A stretch of 64,000 bases of DNA from Abelmoschus esculentus (GCA_035048815.1 JAUCBN010000055.1:10956501-11020500), one strand, 5' to 3'; shown: positions 13,541-26,106, numbered from the stretch's first letter. Notes: generated by a model not told the origin, from the sequence alone. Made by a program: numbers and translations.

Positions 13541-13673
13541 CGTTTTATCACGGTTACGGATAATAGCGGATGAAATATGGTTATTATAAATCATTATTTT
13601 TTACGATAGATAGTGTCAAAACCTTAAAATAATAGTCCGAATAACAATCACAAACTCAGATTGCATCGGTTGT

Positions 13674-13890
13674 CACTATACAAAATTAATATATAGCGGT
13701 GCTTTTTACGACATTTTTAAAGAAAACGCTGTTAAATTTAAACATATACCAGGGTTTAATAAATAAACGTCATAAAATGACAAACTTCGTAGCTTTTCTA
13801 TAGACTATTACTTTAATAGCGTTGGTCGGTAAAACGCCATAAAAAAGCACGTATAATGACGTTTAGTAAGAAACGCCGCTAAAGACTATT
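13674..13890 (+). mobile_element. CACTA-like transposon end, fragment
   Basis: CACTATACAAAA at 13674 resembles an En/Spm (CACTA) terminus. It is followed by several copies in both orientations of short motifs such as TAGCGGTGCTTTTT, AAACGCTGTTAAA, TAGCGTTGG and AAACGCCGCTAAAG. Such subterminal repeats are typical of plant CACTA elements. No transposase and no matching second end was seen, so this is probably a relic. Confidence 0.4.
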
Positions 13891-16244
13891 GCCGGACCAG
13901 CAGTTCCTATTGAATAGGCGCGGGGTTCAAGCTGCTCCGGTCACGAATTATTATCCTCGAAAAACCCCATATCATCTGGGATCATGCTATGTTGAACTAC
14001 ATTCTCAAGCTTATGTTTTCACCTCAAGAATGTTCGAATTGTTCACTTCATGTTATGAAATATTCGATTCGATTTAAAGAACATCAGTTTATACCGGCTT
14101 CTGCGAGAACATTTCCGGTAACGTCGGTTATCGGACCGGTTAACATCTCAACATGTTTATTTTGTCTGCAATTTTTCAACATGTAAGGTTCCCTTGGAGC
14201 AACTTTTCAACAACTTGTAAAATAATGTTACCAGTTGTTTTGACTTAAGGAAAGTTTGTTCACCTCAACTTCACAGACCCTACAAAACGGTTATTTGAAC
14301 TCGGGTTTGAGTATCATATACAAATACGGGTTATATGCAATTCTTTTAATATTTGAGTTCGGGTTTGAGTATCAAATACGAATACGATTTTAGTATCAGA
14401 TATGAATAGTAATCTTGTTGATGGACCGGCCGGACCGTGATTTTGGACGTAGGAGATGGGTGGTGTAGGTGGTGATCCGATAACCTTCTTTGGTGGCTGT
14501 GGTGAGGGAGTAAGATAATGAATGGTCAGATGCAAATTGTTTACTTCTTAATTGTACTTTTATCGGTGCCTCTATTTTAAATTTAAATTTGAACCTTTTA
14601 AACTTTTTGAAAATTTATATTAAGTTTTAATTTTAAATTTTTTCAAAATTATTAAAATTTTAGTTAAATTCTTACTTTTTTTAAAAATAAATATTTAATT
14701 TTTTTTTTAAAATTTAAATTGACTCTTAAACTTTTATTCTAAACTCAATCACCCATATCATGATGTCATAATAATATGGTTGAATAAAATATGAAAACAA
14801 TGTTTCACCAACTCTCCATGAACAACATGAGGAAGGAAATCCAATCATGTCTTGCTTGTATCTCAACCCCACTCCTATATGTGTTTGAATTTATTTGCAT
14901 GGTATAAAATTTATTTATTTTTTAATATTTTTAAATTATTAAATAAAAATAAATAAATGAATATATTATTTTTATAAAAAAAATACAATCCTTTTATTTT
15001 TCTATAATTAATTATAATTATTTATTTACTTTTATCACCACAAAAATTTTATAAAATTTTTAAATTTTACATGGCTTAAGAAGATTAGGGTATTAAGGTT
15101 AGAGATTTAAATTATAACCTTAAATCTTAAATTTTAACCATAAAATTTATTATAATTATAAAGCTTAAATTTAAATCACTAGACTCGAAGCCTTAAACTA
15201 AATCACTAACCCTAATTTTTTCCGCCGCCAAACTATTGAACAATATATAGGATTTATATCTAATACAATGACAATGAAAATAAAAAGTTTTTATTGAAAT
15301 GAGGATAAATTAATGACTGAATTTAATGATATAAAATAATTTTTATATAAAAAATAAAAAGTATAAATTTAAATAATTTTAATGAATCTAACATATTATA
15401 AAGATATTATATTTTCGTATTAAAATTATAATTATATAAAATTAAAAAAAATAAATATTTTTAATCATTAAACCAATCGATATATATCACATCAGAAAAT
15501 TCTACAACGAGTGTCGAACACCGCTGAATATCACTAATGTTGAACATTATTGAATACTATTAAATTGATTAATAAAGATTAAAAATTTTAAGTACTCAAC
15601 GTATAATTAATAATTATTTAAAATAAAATTTTAATTAAATTATTTTTATAGGAAAAATTACAAGAGTAGTCACTCAATCGTCACTCTTTTTTTATTTTGA
15701 TCACTCAATTAATTTTTTTTATTAAAATCATCATTAGTATTTTATTTTACAATGATATTCAACAATATTCGACTCACATAATAAATTCATCCTTTCACAT
15801 TGTAAGTCAACAAAGAAATCCCAAATCTATCCTAGATTTCCTTCTTATCCATTTCTTAAGATTCCTCAAGCTTCATTCATTTCTTCCACGTGGATATATT
15901 GATGCATTCAAAATTTCAATATTTATATAAAAAAATATAATTTCAAGCAGACTTTTTTGACTGTGTCTGAAATTTTTATTACGTCATTAATCACTAAATT
16001 TTTATTTATATATTAATATATTTGTAAAATTTTTATTAATTATCCCATCAAATATTTATGTCTACTGCAGAGGAAAACACATAGGATACCATCATAAAAT
16101 TATTTTTTAATTATTATTTATAGTTTTTACTTTTTACTTTCAACTAACTTATAAAATATTTCAGACAAAATATGGGAAAAGAACAATGGAAAAAATAATG
16201 GGTCCTATGAAAAAAAAAATTACTTACTCATTTTTGGGGTAATA

Positions 16245-16490
16245 TTACCATTAGTCATTAAATTATTTTTACTTTTTTGTTTGAGTCATCAAACTATTAT
16301 TTCTTGCAAAATAGTCACTAATGTTATTTTTTATATTTTGACCATCCCTTGTTAAAAAACTTAAAAAAGGAAAATGAGATTACTTTAGTGACCAAAATAA
16401 GAAAGAGTTAATAGATAGGTGACCAAAACAGAAAAATAAAAGTAATATTAGTGACCAAAAAATTAATCATAATTTTACACAAATAATAAT
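16245..16490. repeat. Inverted-repeat MITE-like element
   Basis: The left arm, with TAATATTACCATTAGTCATTAAA, is complementary to the right arm, with TAATATTAGTGACCAAAAAATT. The arms are about 50 bp with mismatches. It belongs to the 'not yet excised' type of AT-rich foldback sequence and no coding content was seen. The superfamily is unknown. Confidence 0.4.
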
Positions 16491-17011
16491 TTGATAATAA
16501 AAAAGAAAAATTATAATAATTTAGTTACCAATTGTGATTTTTATTCTTTTTATTTTAATTCTCGGTGACACGGTCATCAGTTGAAAAGGAAAAATTCTAA
16601 AAATCGATGACCTTAGAAAATGAATAAACAATTGTTTTTCTTACAAAAGATGTAAGAATTTTGGTATATATCGAGTTTTTTTTAAAAAGTAAAAAAAATC
16701 ATTATATATCGAATTTCTTAAAAAAATAAAAATTTCAATATATACCAAAATTTTTACAACTTTTATATAAAATTTTTACAAAATTTTTAACCGTTTTTCA
16801 TATTGTGATTCACTAGAAGTTCACATAAAAATGACTATTAATTTGACAGGTGAATAAAAATATCCAAAAATAATTTAATTTAATTTAAAATTGATTTAAT
16901 TGGAGATATGTGATTTGAATTTAAAATTTTTAATTAATAATATTAAATTTAAATAAGTATTTTTTTATTAATTATTTACTATAAATGATATTAAAAATAT
17001 CATTATTCATA

Positions 17012-17608
17012 AGTAAATTATATCATTAGTCACTAAACTTTAGAAGCTATCTAGTTTTGACCATTGAATTATAGAAAAGTTTCAATTACAACACTAAACA
17101 TTTCAAATTGGATATTTTTGTTAACGAGCTATTTAATTATTCACATCTGAATGACATAATAATTTTGTGCGGACATGGAGGTCAAAATATTTTTTACTTT
17201 TTATTATGTTATTTCTGGTAATAAAAAATAATATCATTTCTAAACAATCCGAGTTCGAACAAAATAATATATGTATATATATATTGTATGTACATTTATA
17301 AAAAATTAAAAGTAAAAAATATATACTATCATATAATTATATTAAAATATTAAAAATATATTTTATATATTTTTATTTTAATATTATATTTTTTATATAA
17401 TTCTGTCGCCAATAATAATAAATCATAAAAGATTTTAAGATATATAAAAAATAAAAAGATAACAACTATATCGTCACACCGTTAACGATTTAACGCTCCC
17501 CTAATAAAAAAATAATTTAAAAAATTTGATATTTTAATTGAATTTTTTATAGTTTAGTGACTAAAATCAAATAACACATAAAATTCAGTGACTAGTGTTG
17601 TATCTTAT
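17012..17608. repeat. Inverted-repeat MITE-like element
   Basis: The left arm (ATTAGTCACTAAACTTTAGA at about 17025) pairs with a right arm (AGTTTAGTGACTAAAATCAA at about 17551 and CAGTGACTAGTG at about 17586). It resembles the element at 16245-16490 in its AGTCACTAAA motif. The interior is AT-rich and non-coding. Confidence 0.4.
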
Positions 17609-18049
17609 CCAAATATTATATATTATATGTACATGTATATATTGATGCTATCTGTTAGTTTATTCACGAGATTTGTATTGCTCACTATACTTCATTTATT
17701 TATTTTTCTTACCAATAAAAATATTTTTAAAAAATATTTGACCCATTAATTTAATTTAATTATTTATTGATTAAATTTAAAAATTTAGATATTTGATTAA
17801 TCTTTTATTTTTAAATTAAATACGGATTAAAAAATTTTAAATTTTAGATTATTTAAAAATTTAATATTTTATAATTATTAATTTATTATATTTAATAATT
17901 TAATATTTGTTACATCCATAAATTTAAAAATTAAATCTTTATATTTTGAAAAAAAGTAAGAGGTTAGAAACAATCAAAATTATAATATATAGATTATATT
18001 CGAAAAATATTATAGTAGTAGGACCTTTTTGAGAATTTAACCAAAAGAG

Positions 18050-18170
18050 ACTGGTAACATATAATACCGCACCTCCTGACCCCCCTCCTTTCTGTTTCCC
18101 CTTTTCTTCATTCATTTTTTTTACTTATTCCCCCCTCTTCTTTCTCCTCCTCATCAGCTTCACTCTTTCC
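18050..18170 (+). promoter_or_regulatory. Core promoter and pyrimidine-rich leader of MKP1
   Basis: A TATA-like stretch (ACATATAATACC, about 18056-18067) is followed by a C/T-rich tract that runs to the first ATG at 18171. The composition differs sharply from the AT-rich DNA upstream and is typical of a plant transcription start region. The start site itself cannot be read from sequence. Confidence 0.45.
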
Positions 18171-18817
18171 ATGGCTTCTTTCCCTTCCTTTCCTTTCCCG
18201 GTAAGCCCCAAATCCTTTATCTCTTAAGGCGTTAATCTCCTCTCCCTCTCTCTGTATATATGTGTATGTATATGTTTAAGATTTTGATGTTGTTCTTAAG
18301 TTGTCGAGATAGATTTGTTATTTGGGGTTACAATTTTTTATAGAAAGTTTTCTTTCATTGTTATTTATTTGATTTGTATTGGAACTCTGGGTTTTCTTCC
18401 TTTTCCCTCTTTGCCTGTGATTTTATTTTCTTTTAAAAGATGGGGTTTTGATTTGCTTGTTATTTGTTTTGTACTTGCAGCGACTCGTTCCTCATGGTTG
18501 ATCTGATGGGTTTTCGATTTTATCACATACTGGGGGTTATTTCAGCCGTTTCCGCTCGTAATTTTTAGTGAGGTTTTTAATTCTCAACCTGTATCTTTTT
18601 GAATGGTTCTAGGGTTTGTCTAAAGATTTGAGGTTGGAATTAGGTATGGTGAAAACGGTGGAAGTGGTGAAAAGTTGAGATTTTTTTTAGGTTTGTGGAT
18701 TTGGGTTATGTTTGTTTGATGGCCTTATGAAGGTGTTTGTAATTTTGGAAGCATGGTGAATTAGTAGTAGGGTTTGATTGGGTCTTTGTGCTTGTTTTGC
18801 AATTTTAGCAAAGGTGA
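18171..18817 (+). promoter_or_regulatory. Short upstream ORF spanning the MKP1 leader intron
   Basis: ATG 18171-18173 opens a reading frame of ten codons that ends at a donor, CCCG|GTAAGC (18200/18201). If the leader intron ends at the acceptor TTTTAG at 18808, the frame continues CAA AGG TGA and stops 10 nt before the main ATG (12-codon uORF). If it ends at the alternative acceptor TTGCAG at 18480, the uORF has 16 codons. Both acceptors look good. In either case the uORF stops before the MKP1 start and could reduce translation. That role is inference. Confidence 0.45.
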
Positions 18818-18827
18818 TCTTGTGGGT

Positions 18828-21714
18828 ATGGTGGGCAAAGAGGATGCTCCTGTTAATTCTAGGGCTCCATCATGCCAGCTTTCTGGCTCTCGGAAAATGT
18901 TTTGGCGTTCAGCTTCATGGTCTGCATCCCGAACCGGTCTTCAAATTCCTGAAACTGGCAAAGATCTAGGAGCAGATCCTAATGTTAATAATGGTACTAA
19001 TGATGGACAAGCTCGCCGGTTTCCTCCTCCTCCCTTAACCCCACGTTCGCAAAAGTCCAGGTCATGTTTGCCACCCTTGCAGCCATTGTCAATTGCTCGG
19101 AGGAGTTTGGAGGAGTGGCCGAAGGCTGGTTCTGATGATCTTGGAGAGTGGCCACAGCCACCAACCCCTAGTGGGAACAAGACTGGTGAGAGGTTGAAGC
19201 TTGACTTATCATCGATTCAGCAGGGTAATGATAAGAATAGTGGGCTTATGAAGAGGGATAAGATTGCTTTCTTTGATAAAGAATGCTCAAAAGTGGCTCA
19301 ACATATTTATCTTGGTGGAGATGCTGTTGCAAGGGACAGGGAAATACTCAAACAGAATGGGATTACGCATGTTTTGAACTGTGTGGGCTTTGTTTGTCCG
19401 GAATATTTCAAGGCTGATTTTGTGTACAGAACTTTGTGGTTGCAAGATAGTCCATCAGAGGATATTACTAGCATACTTTATGATGTTTTCGATTATTTTG
19501 AGGATGTTAGGGAACAGGGTGGAAGAGTTTTTGTTCATTGTTGCCAGGGGGTATCAAGGTCCACGTCACTGGTGATAGCATATCTTATGTGGAGAGAAGG
19601 ACATAATTTTGATGACGCCTTTCAGTATGTGAAGGCAGCAAGAGGAATTGCAGATCCAAATATGGGTTTTGCTTGCCAGTTGTTACAGTGTCAAAAGAGG
19701 GTCCATGCTTTCCCATTGAGCCCCAGTTCCTTATTAAGAATGTATAGAATTGCGCCTCACTCGCCTTATGATCCTTTGCACCTAGTCCCTAAAATGCTGA
19801 ATGATCCATCTGCTTCTGTGCTGGATTCAAGAGGTGCATTTATTGTCCAGATACCTTCTGCAATATATGTTTGGATTGGTAGAAACTGTGGATCTATCAT
19901 GGAAAGGGACACACGAGGTGCTGTATGTCAGATTGTTCGGTATGAGAAAGTGCAGGGGCCAATAATATTGATAAAGGAAGGAGAAGAACCAACTTATTTT
20001 TGGAATGCCTTTTCGAAATTTTTACCTTTGATGGACAAATCCGGAAATAAAGTTGAAGTAGGGGAGTCAACAGTTAAGATTTGCACTGGTAAGAGGATAG
20101 TGGAGTCATATAATGTTGATTTTGAGGTTTTCGAGAAGGCTATAAAGGGAGGTTTTATCCCTCCATTTGCACCATCAGAGGATGAACATGAAACCCACCT
20201 CCCTGCCAGAGAAAGCAGTTGGGGCATGCTTAGATATAAGTTTGCCTCTGGCATAATGAAGGACTTTGTCTCCGCACCAAAGATATTGCTCTCTAGAATG
20301 TATTCAGATTCCTCGATGATAGTTCGTGCATCATCACCATCATCACCATCGTCCTCTTCATCTTCCTCCCCTCTGTTTTGCTCTCCTGATTCCAGTAGTT
20401 GTTCGAACTACTTTTCAGAGTCCTCTTTGGATTCACCTTCAGCTGTTTCTACCTCTCAGTTTTCTTCAACTTTGCCTAATTTTTCTAACTTGTCTATTGT
20501 TTCATCAGAAACTTCTTCACAACCCAAATCTAATAGTTCAGGAATTGTCAGTGCCAATTTCACTTCTCAACCTGAGGCTGCATCTTCACCCCTAAAAACA
20601 GTTTCACCATCCCTTGCAGAACGGCGAGGCAGTTTGTCAAAGACTCTCAAGCTGCCAATGCCGAGTGATAGTACAAGAGAAACACATGATCAGTCATATT
20701 TTCTTGTCAAACAAGGTGGGGTCGGGATAAATCACAGTACTTGTGCATCACACGAGTCGGATATTGAAATTTTCTTTGATTCCAATCATTGTGTGAGAAA
20801 TGGAGGGGATATTATGATTGAAGGTTCCGATTTGAAGATATCTCCGTGTAGAAGAGCTAATATCGACTCGGGTGATAAGGGATCCACTTTTGCCAGTACT
20901 TGTGAACCTCAAAGAATTCATAGTCCCCTGGATGGTTTTGTTTCTGCTGTTCCAAATAGGACAGGGGAAAGTTTTCCTGCATGTCCTGGTGTAATTCGAC
21001 CTTTAGTATGGCGCTGGCCCAGCATAGACAAGATGACAAAATTTAATAGAAGTGATCTAGATTCAAAATCTGCTTTTGCAATTTTCTATGCTGCTACAGA
21101 TGTAGGCAAAACTGAAGACTGCATTCTATATTTTTGGATAGGGAGTTTTTTTCGTTGTGACAAAAGCTTGATTCAGTTAGATAAAAGCCAAGTGCTAGGG
21201 GATAGAGAAGATATTGACTGGAACCAAGTTGGTTATGATGTTCTAACACAAGTGGGTCTGCCAAAAGACACCCCTGTGAAGGTATGGGTTAATGTTATAT
21301 ATAATTGGAGCTTCTGATTTGCTCCTTTTTGTAATTACATTTACATGTTAAGTATGTGCACTATATCCATATGTAGGTCATTTATGCTGGCAATCGCCTT
21401 GCTATTCAAAGTTCCAAACCAAAATATCTGGTTCTGCTTATGGCAGGGTCTAATTAAGTTTAAGATATCCACTTGTTCTCTTTGATTCTTTAGTTGTGGA
21501 AAGCCTATTTGCATAGTAGGAGAAAATTATAAGATTTGTCTCTCTCTTTTTGTGGCACATCTCTTTTATTCCGTTATGTATTCATCCCATAGAAAAGATG
21601 CAAGTTATCTGTATTACCTTCTAACCTCATATTGTGCACCTTGATCATTGATGACAGATTGTCAAAGAAGACGAAGAACCGACTGAATTGCTTGCATTGC
21701 TGCAGACACTGTAG
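18828..21714 (+). CDS. MKP1: MAP kinase phosphatase 1 (dual-specificity phosphatase)
   Basis: Dual-specificity protein phosphatase that dephosphorylates MAP kinases (MPK3/4/6 in Arabidopsis) in stress, UV and defence signalling. Exons are 18828-21281 and 21658-21714, giving 836 residues. The start is MVGKEDAPVN, because the relatives also begin MVG; the in-frame ATG further upstream would lie in the leader intron. Order of parts: KMFWRSASWSASRT near the N terminus; DSP domain about residues 140-300 with the HC(X5)R signature HCCQGVSRS (nucleophile Cys238, Arg244) and the AYLM helix; the gelsolin-like region that follows in this family; a Ser-rich stretch encoded by TCA/TCT repeats near 20325-20400; then ASPSLAERRGSL; and the conserved tail IVKEDEEPTELLALLQTL in the second exon. 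No disruption was seen. Confidence 0.95.
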
Positions 21715-24177
21715 CTCTTCTGCAATTGAGTACTGTCCTGAAAGCTGATAGATTTTATAAATTATCTTCCCCGTTATTCTCATGGCGTATTGTTGCTCAA
21801 GAATTTCAAGCATCAAGCGTGGTTCCCGTGACAAAACAAATGAGGTAATTAGACTTACTGTTTGTATGTGTCTTCAGCAAGTTTTTCTGCTATATCGATG
21901 CAACATGGTTAGCAGCTTTTGTGCAGATTGGTATGGTAAACTTATCACCTTCCAGCATCTGCTGCACACAAGCATTTTAAGACACTCCATATCATTCAAT
22001 TAGGTTAAGTTTTGTGCAGATATTCTACAACATTGATATTCTATGGTTTTCTAGGCCTCAACTCGATTTGTTCATTTGATGAATAGTTTCTGCTGAAAGA
22101 ATATGAAAATATCACTTTTGAAACTAATCTAGTTTAGTTTCTTTAAAACAACTTTCAGTTGCAATGTTTTTTACCACAGGAATTGATTCCCATCATTTTC
22201 AGTGTTTACTTGGGAACTAAATTTTGCACAACTCCATTGTCAACGTGAAAGCATGAATACGACCCATACACAACTATTTTGTTTTTGCTGTGTTAAGTCT
22301 TCTACATGCATCTTTTCATACTCTCTTCACTTTGAATGTCATTCAGCTACAAGGTGTTCTTGTAAGTTCACTTCTATGTTGGTTGTTTTTACTTCACTAA
22401 CTGAACTTCAGTTATACTACATCAAGAGAATGTGTCGAAGATGTCTATCAGAACATATTTTCCATGAAACTATTCTTTATAGGGGCAGGAAGGTGTGAAA
22501 ATGTTTAAAAATTCACCATTGATGTGAAAACACAAGCATCAATTGTTGAGTGCTTTAAACTGTGCAATTCAGAGTTCTAAACAATGTAGGCTGAAGTTCA
22601 GAGGTTTGAATTATTGTGGCGGGACAGGAACCAAAAAGTGGAGATTCTATATATATGGCCTATTGGTTGAGGAAAAGAAAAAAGAATATTTTGCTCCAGC
22701 AGGTTCCTTGAACGTCGAGTTTAGTTTAGTCATTGCTAAATATTGAAAATTATACTTAAGCGAACTTTCCCTACCATGTTTACATCCTTGTGAATCCATA
22801 GATTGTTACAGTGTATGTTTATGATTGTTTGCAGGTAACTGTTTTTGTGAAGGATCGTGTGGCAATTCACCCTGGCTGTACAGCATCATCGTTAACACCG
22901 TCGTAACCGATAGTCATTTGTTCCACAGACTTTTTTTTTGTATATTCAGTGCTACTCGAAATCATTTGTTGCAGACAAAATAGATACCCTGTAATTCCCC
23001 CTCTATGCTCTATTTTATTTCTTCCAATTCTCACAACTGTTCAATTCACAACTTTCTGCAGACAGGCTCTATCAATACTTTTCTCTAAAGGTAAATTCTG
23101 GCTTCAGAAGATCCTTTTTATTATTTTGTTGATATATGATGCATTGTTCTGTCATATATATTACAATATATGATTTTTCGAGTATTCGAGATATGAGTGT
23201 AACGAATTCGAGTAACATATGTTTTTTATAGAATAATAGATAGGGTTGGTTAAGCTCAAGTCATTGAAGAGTTGGTGTGGAAACAAAGAAACTCCATTGA
23301 TATTACATAGCAGCTTCAAACTACAGATAAACTACTTCAAAATCAGGGGTCCTCTTTATTTTGTCATGTCCAAACCCTCTCTTTGTAAGCGCATGCATTC
23401 GATTTTTTCGAATCGAGTTCTTATACTGCAATAAGGTTGCTTACACAAAAGGACATGAAACTTGCATACAGTCTGCAATAAACAAGGTTGCATTGTTGAA
23501 ACGTAGTTCATAAACACCAGAAAGAGCAACCCTCCGAACAACCCGACGATCGAAACTCGAAAGCACATAGAGCCATTTGTCCTATTGCTCTAATAACATG
23601 AACAACTCTGTAACATCAGTAAACCTTCCGAACAAGGCTACGACTTCATCTGCTGCAAGTGAGGGAAGTTCACTACTCATCCACTGTTTATCTTAGTTTT
23701 GGGATCTGATTTCGGTGTAAAACGTTGTTTAAAGTTGATATATACACACCATTCTATTTTGTATTTTTTATTCATAAAAGAGATTTCACTTTTGAACACA
23801 AAATCGTTTCGATTTTATTTTTACCGTAAAATCAATAATATTTTGATAATAAGTGAGCAAATATCATATTTGGGGGACAGACAGACATTGCTATCATTTT
23901 CCTTTATTAAAAGTTAAAACTGTAATAAAAATATAATTTTAAAATAAAAATTTAACATATACATCTTTTTATATATAATGATATTAAAAAATAATTTTCA
24001 TAATATAATTGATATTAATAGATAAAATATATTAATAATTAATAAATTATTTAAACAAATATTGAATATAAGTATATCTTATAAAGTTATATATCATTAC
24101 TTGTTCAAATATTAAAAAAATATATATCTAAATATTTATATATAATCAACTATGCAATCCGTTATTCAAATTAACTA
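21715..24177. other. MKP1 3' flank and spacer
   Basis: This contains the MKP1 3' UTR and AT-rich spacer. The only protein-like piece is 22835-22903. It follows a TTTGCAG acceptor-like site and reads VTVFVKDRVAIHPG, which faintly resembles a plant TBC/RabGAP exon. It ends quickly in a stop, has no neighbouring exons and is not called as a gene. Confidence 0.5.
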
Positions 24178-25499
24178 TTCCCTCCGTCCCACCTATAATG
24201 TGTAGTATTGACTTTTTAAAACTGAACATTTTAAAACTTTTACTTTAGTTATTTTAAATAGGTTTAACTCAGTAATAAGTACCTAAAGTATACATTTTTT
24301 TCTGAAATAGGTGCCTAATGTTTTTTTTGGCTGAAATAAGTGCCTAAATTATATATTTTTTCTGAGATAAGTGCCTAATGTATTTTTTGGCAGAAATAGG
24401 TGCCTAAAGTTTTATTCCCTTAATATTTTAAGGTAACACTGTTAAAAGAAAATTGTTTAATTTATAAATAAGTACCTAAACTATATATATATATATATTT
24501 TAAAATAAGTTCCTAATGTAATTTTTATTGAAATAAATACCTAATTTTTTTTTCAAATAAGTAATTCATATTTCTTATAAGATGTAAAATTATTTATATA
24601 TCATCGTTTTAATCTATTAAATTATTTATTATAATTAATTAATAATTTATTTAAATTTGATTAGTAGCTGAAATTATGAGAAAAAAATATTTTTTAACAA
24701 CACTAAAATAAAAAATAATTAAAATTTATATAATTTTATATTAATATTTTCAATTCTTTTTCGATACAATTATAAATGTAATAGGAATATAATAATTTTT
24801 GTATATATTCCCCATGTGAACCGGTGGCATGTCCTTGCAAGTGAATCGATTTGTCCCATTGATGATTGTTGTGGAAAATATAAAAAAATATTAATATAAA
24901 ATTATATAAATTTTAATTATTTTTATTTTAGTGTTGTTAAAAAATAATTTTTTCTCATAATTTAAAAGGTTAAATGATTAATTTAAGATATAACTAATTT
25001 TATATCTTATAAGAAATATAAATTACTTATAAGAAAAAAATTAGGTATTTATTTTAATAAAAATTACATTAGGTACCTATTTTTTAAAAAATATATAGTT
25101 TAAGTATTTATTTATAAATTAAACAATTTTCTTTTAACACTGTTACCTTAAAACACTAAGGGAATAAAAACTTTAGGCACCTATTTCAGCCAAAAAATAC
25201 ATTAGGCACCTATCTCAGAAAAAATATATAGTTTAGACACTTATTTCAGCCAAAAAAAACATTAGGCACCTATTTCAGAAAAGATGTATACTTTGGGCAC
25301 CTATTATTGAGTTAAGCCTTTTAAATATTTTAATTCATTAAATTTTATAAAACATATATTTTTAAACTACTTGATGAAAGATTTTTAAAGTATATTTTTT
25401 ATATTTTTATCAATAATAGATTTAAAGTTATAATGAGTCAAAGTTGAAAAAGTTTGACTAAAAAAAGTCAATACTGGATAAATAAAGTGGGACAGAGCA
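24178..25499. mobile_element. Stowaway-like MITE interrupted by a foldback element
   Basis: The outer parts, 24178-24260 and 25328-25499, form a MITE of about 255 bp once the insert is removed. Its left end, TTCCCTCCGTCCCACC, and the complement of its right end, TTGCTCTGTCCCACTT, are followed in both arms by AGTATTGACTTTTT, giving inverted repeats of about 40 bp. CTCCGTCCC termini are typical of Tc1/mariner-derived Stowaway MITEs. TA precedes the left end, but the right-hand TA is not visible. Another repeat abuts there. Confidence 0.6.
24261..25318. mobile_element. Long foldback element, MULE-type, with 9-bp target duplication
   Basis: A 1058-bp element made almost entirely of two inverted arms, about 24261-24765 and 24876-25318, around a loop of about 110 bp. 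Ends are GGTTTAACTCAGTAATA and, as complement, GGCTTAACTCAATAATA. It is flanked by identical 9-bp sequences TTTTAAATA at 24252-24260 and 25319-25327. A 9-bp duplication and long terminal inverted repeats point to the Mutator superfamily. The outer part of each arm has about 37-bp tandem units built around GTGCCTAA(A/T)GT. There is no transposase, so it is non-autonomous. A transcript would fold into a very long hairpin. Confidence 0.75.
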
Positions 25500-25670
25500 A
25501 AGTGGGCGTGGGAGCGGTGATCGCCCCTTCCAACAGCCGATGTTTTTTTTTACTTTTGTCCCTTTATTTTTTTTCTTTCTAAATTTGATTTATTTATGAA
25601 TTTGTCCTTCAATTTCAATCATTTATATTTTACTCTAAACTTCAAATCTTACTCCATTAATTGTCAAACT
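25497..25670 (+). repeat. Decayed hAT-type MITE copy
   Basis: By eye it aligns with 13361-13540 through shared blocks such as GATCGCCCC, CTTTTGTCCC.TTATTT, TTTATGAATTTGTCC and AATCTTACTCC. The left end merges with the Stowaway-like terminus and the right terminal repeat is eroded. No target duplication is visible. Confidence 0.45.
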
Positions 25671-26034
25671 AATAATCGTTAGACATGGCAAAGCTTAATG
25701 ATTTTGGTAGGTATTAAGTATTAACAATCTGTCTTTAACAATTGCAGGTAGCCAAGGACCTCAGAGAAGTGGAATGGTCACTGCAATTTGGTGATCATTT
25801 TCAAGGGTGATGCTTCCCAATACTTACAGGTATCAGTCACTCCTCACACGCCAAATAATTATGCACACTTGGACATGCTGCACAACCAGTTCGATAACCT
25901 GTTTCTCCGCATGCACCATTTCCATGTTTCCAATGACCAAGATTTTATCTGTCAGAGACGACATATCAGATTCCAAGTGTATGTTCCACAAACATGTGCA
26001 TTGGCCTTTCCACTTCTCAATGGTCCTTTGAACT

Positions 26035-26044
26035 CTATATAAAC
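26035..26044 (+). promoter_or_regulatory. TATA box upstream of the first DUF674 copy
   Basis: CTATATAAAC lies about 65 bp before ATG 26107. The spacing suits a plant core promoter and suggests the copy may still be transcribed although its reading frame is broken. Confidence 0.5.
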
Positions 26045-26106
26045 CATTGACACTGCCTGTCCTAAACAAATCTGATCCCTCCAGTTTCTAGTAATTGTTT
26101 TTTGCC

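Larger units (their letters stand above)
10827..18050. other. Repeat-rich spacer between divergent SULTR4 and MKP1 genes
   Basis: It must contain the SULTR4 promoter on its left side and the MKP1 promoter on its right side. No gene was recognised. It holds a dispersed repeat (11765-12255), a CACCCG/GCGGGT-rich low-complexity stretch (12540-13340), a hAT-type MITE, a CACTA-like end and at least two inverted-repeat elements between 16.2 and 17.6 kb. The ORFs near 13.9-14.2 kb are short and without recognisable homology. Confidence 0.7.

Noticed and set aside
13889..14186. Overlapping ORFs of 62 and 65 codons
   Set aside because: No recognisable domain or codon-use signal, and the flanks are repeats; they are most likely chance ORFs.
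22835..22903. VTVFVKDRVAIHPG segment after an acceptor-like site, faintly like a TBC/RabGAP exon
   Set aside because: Only about 14 informative residues, an early stop and no neighbouring exons of the same family; too little to call a gene.
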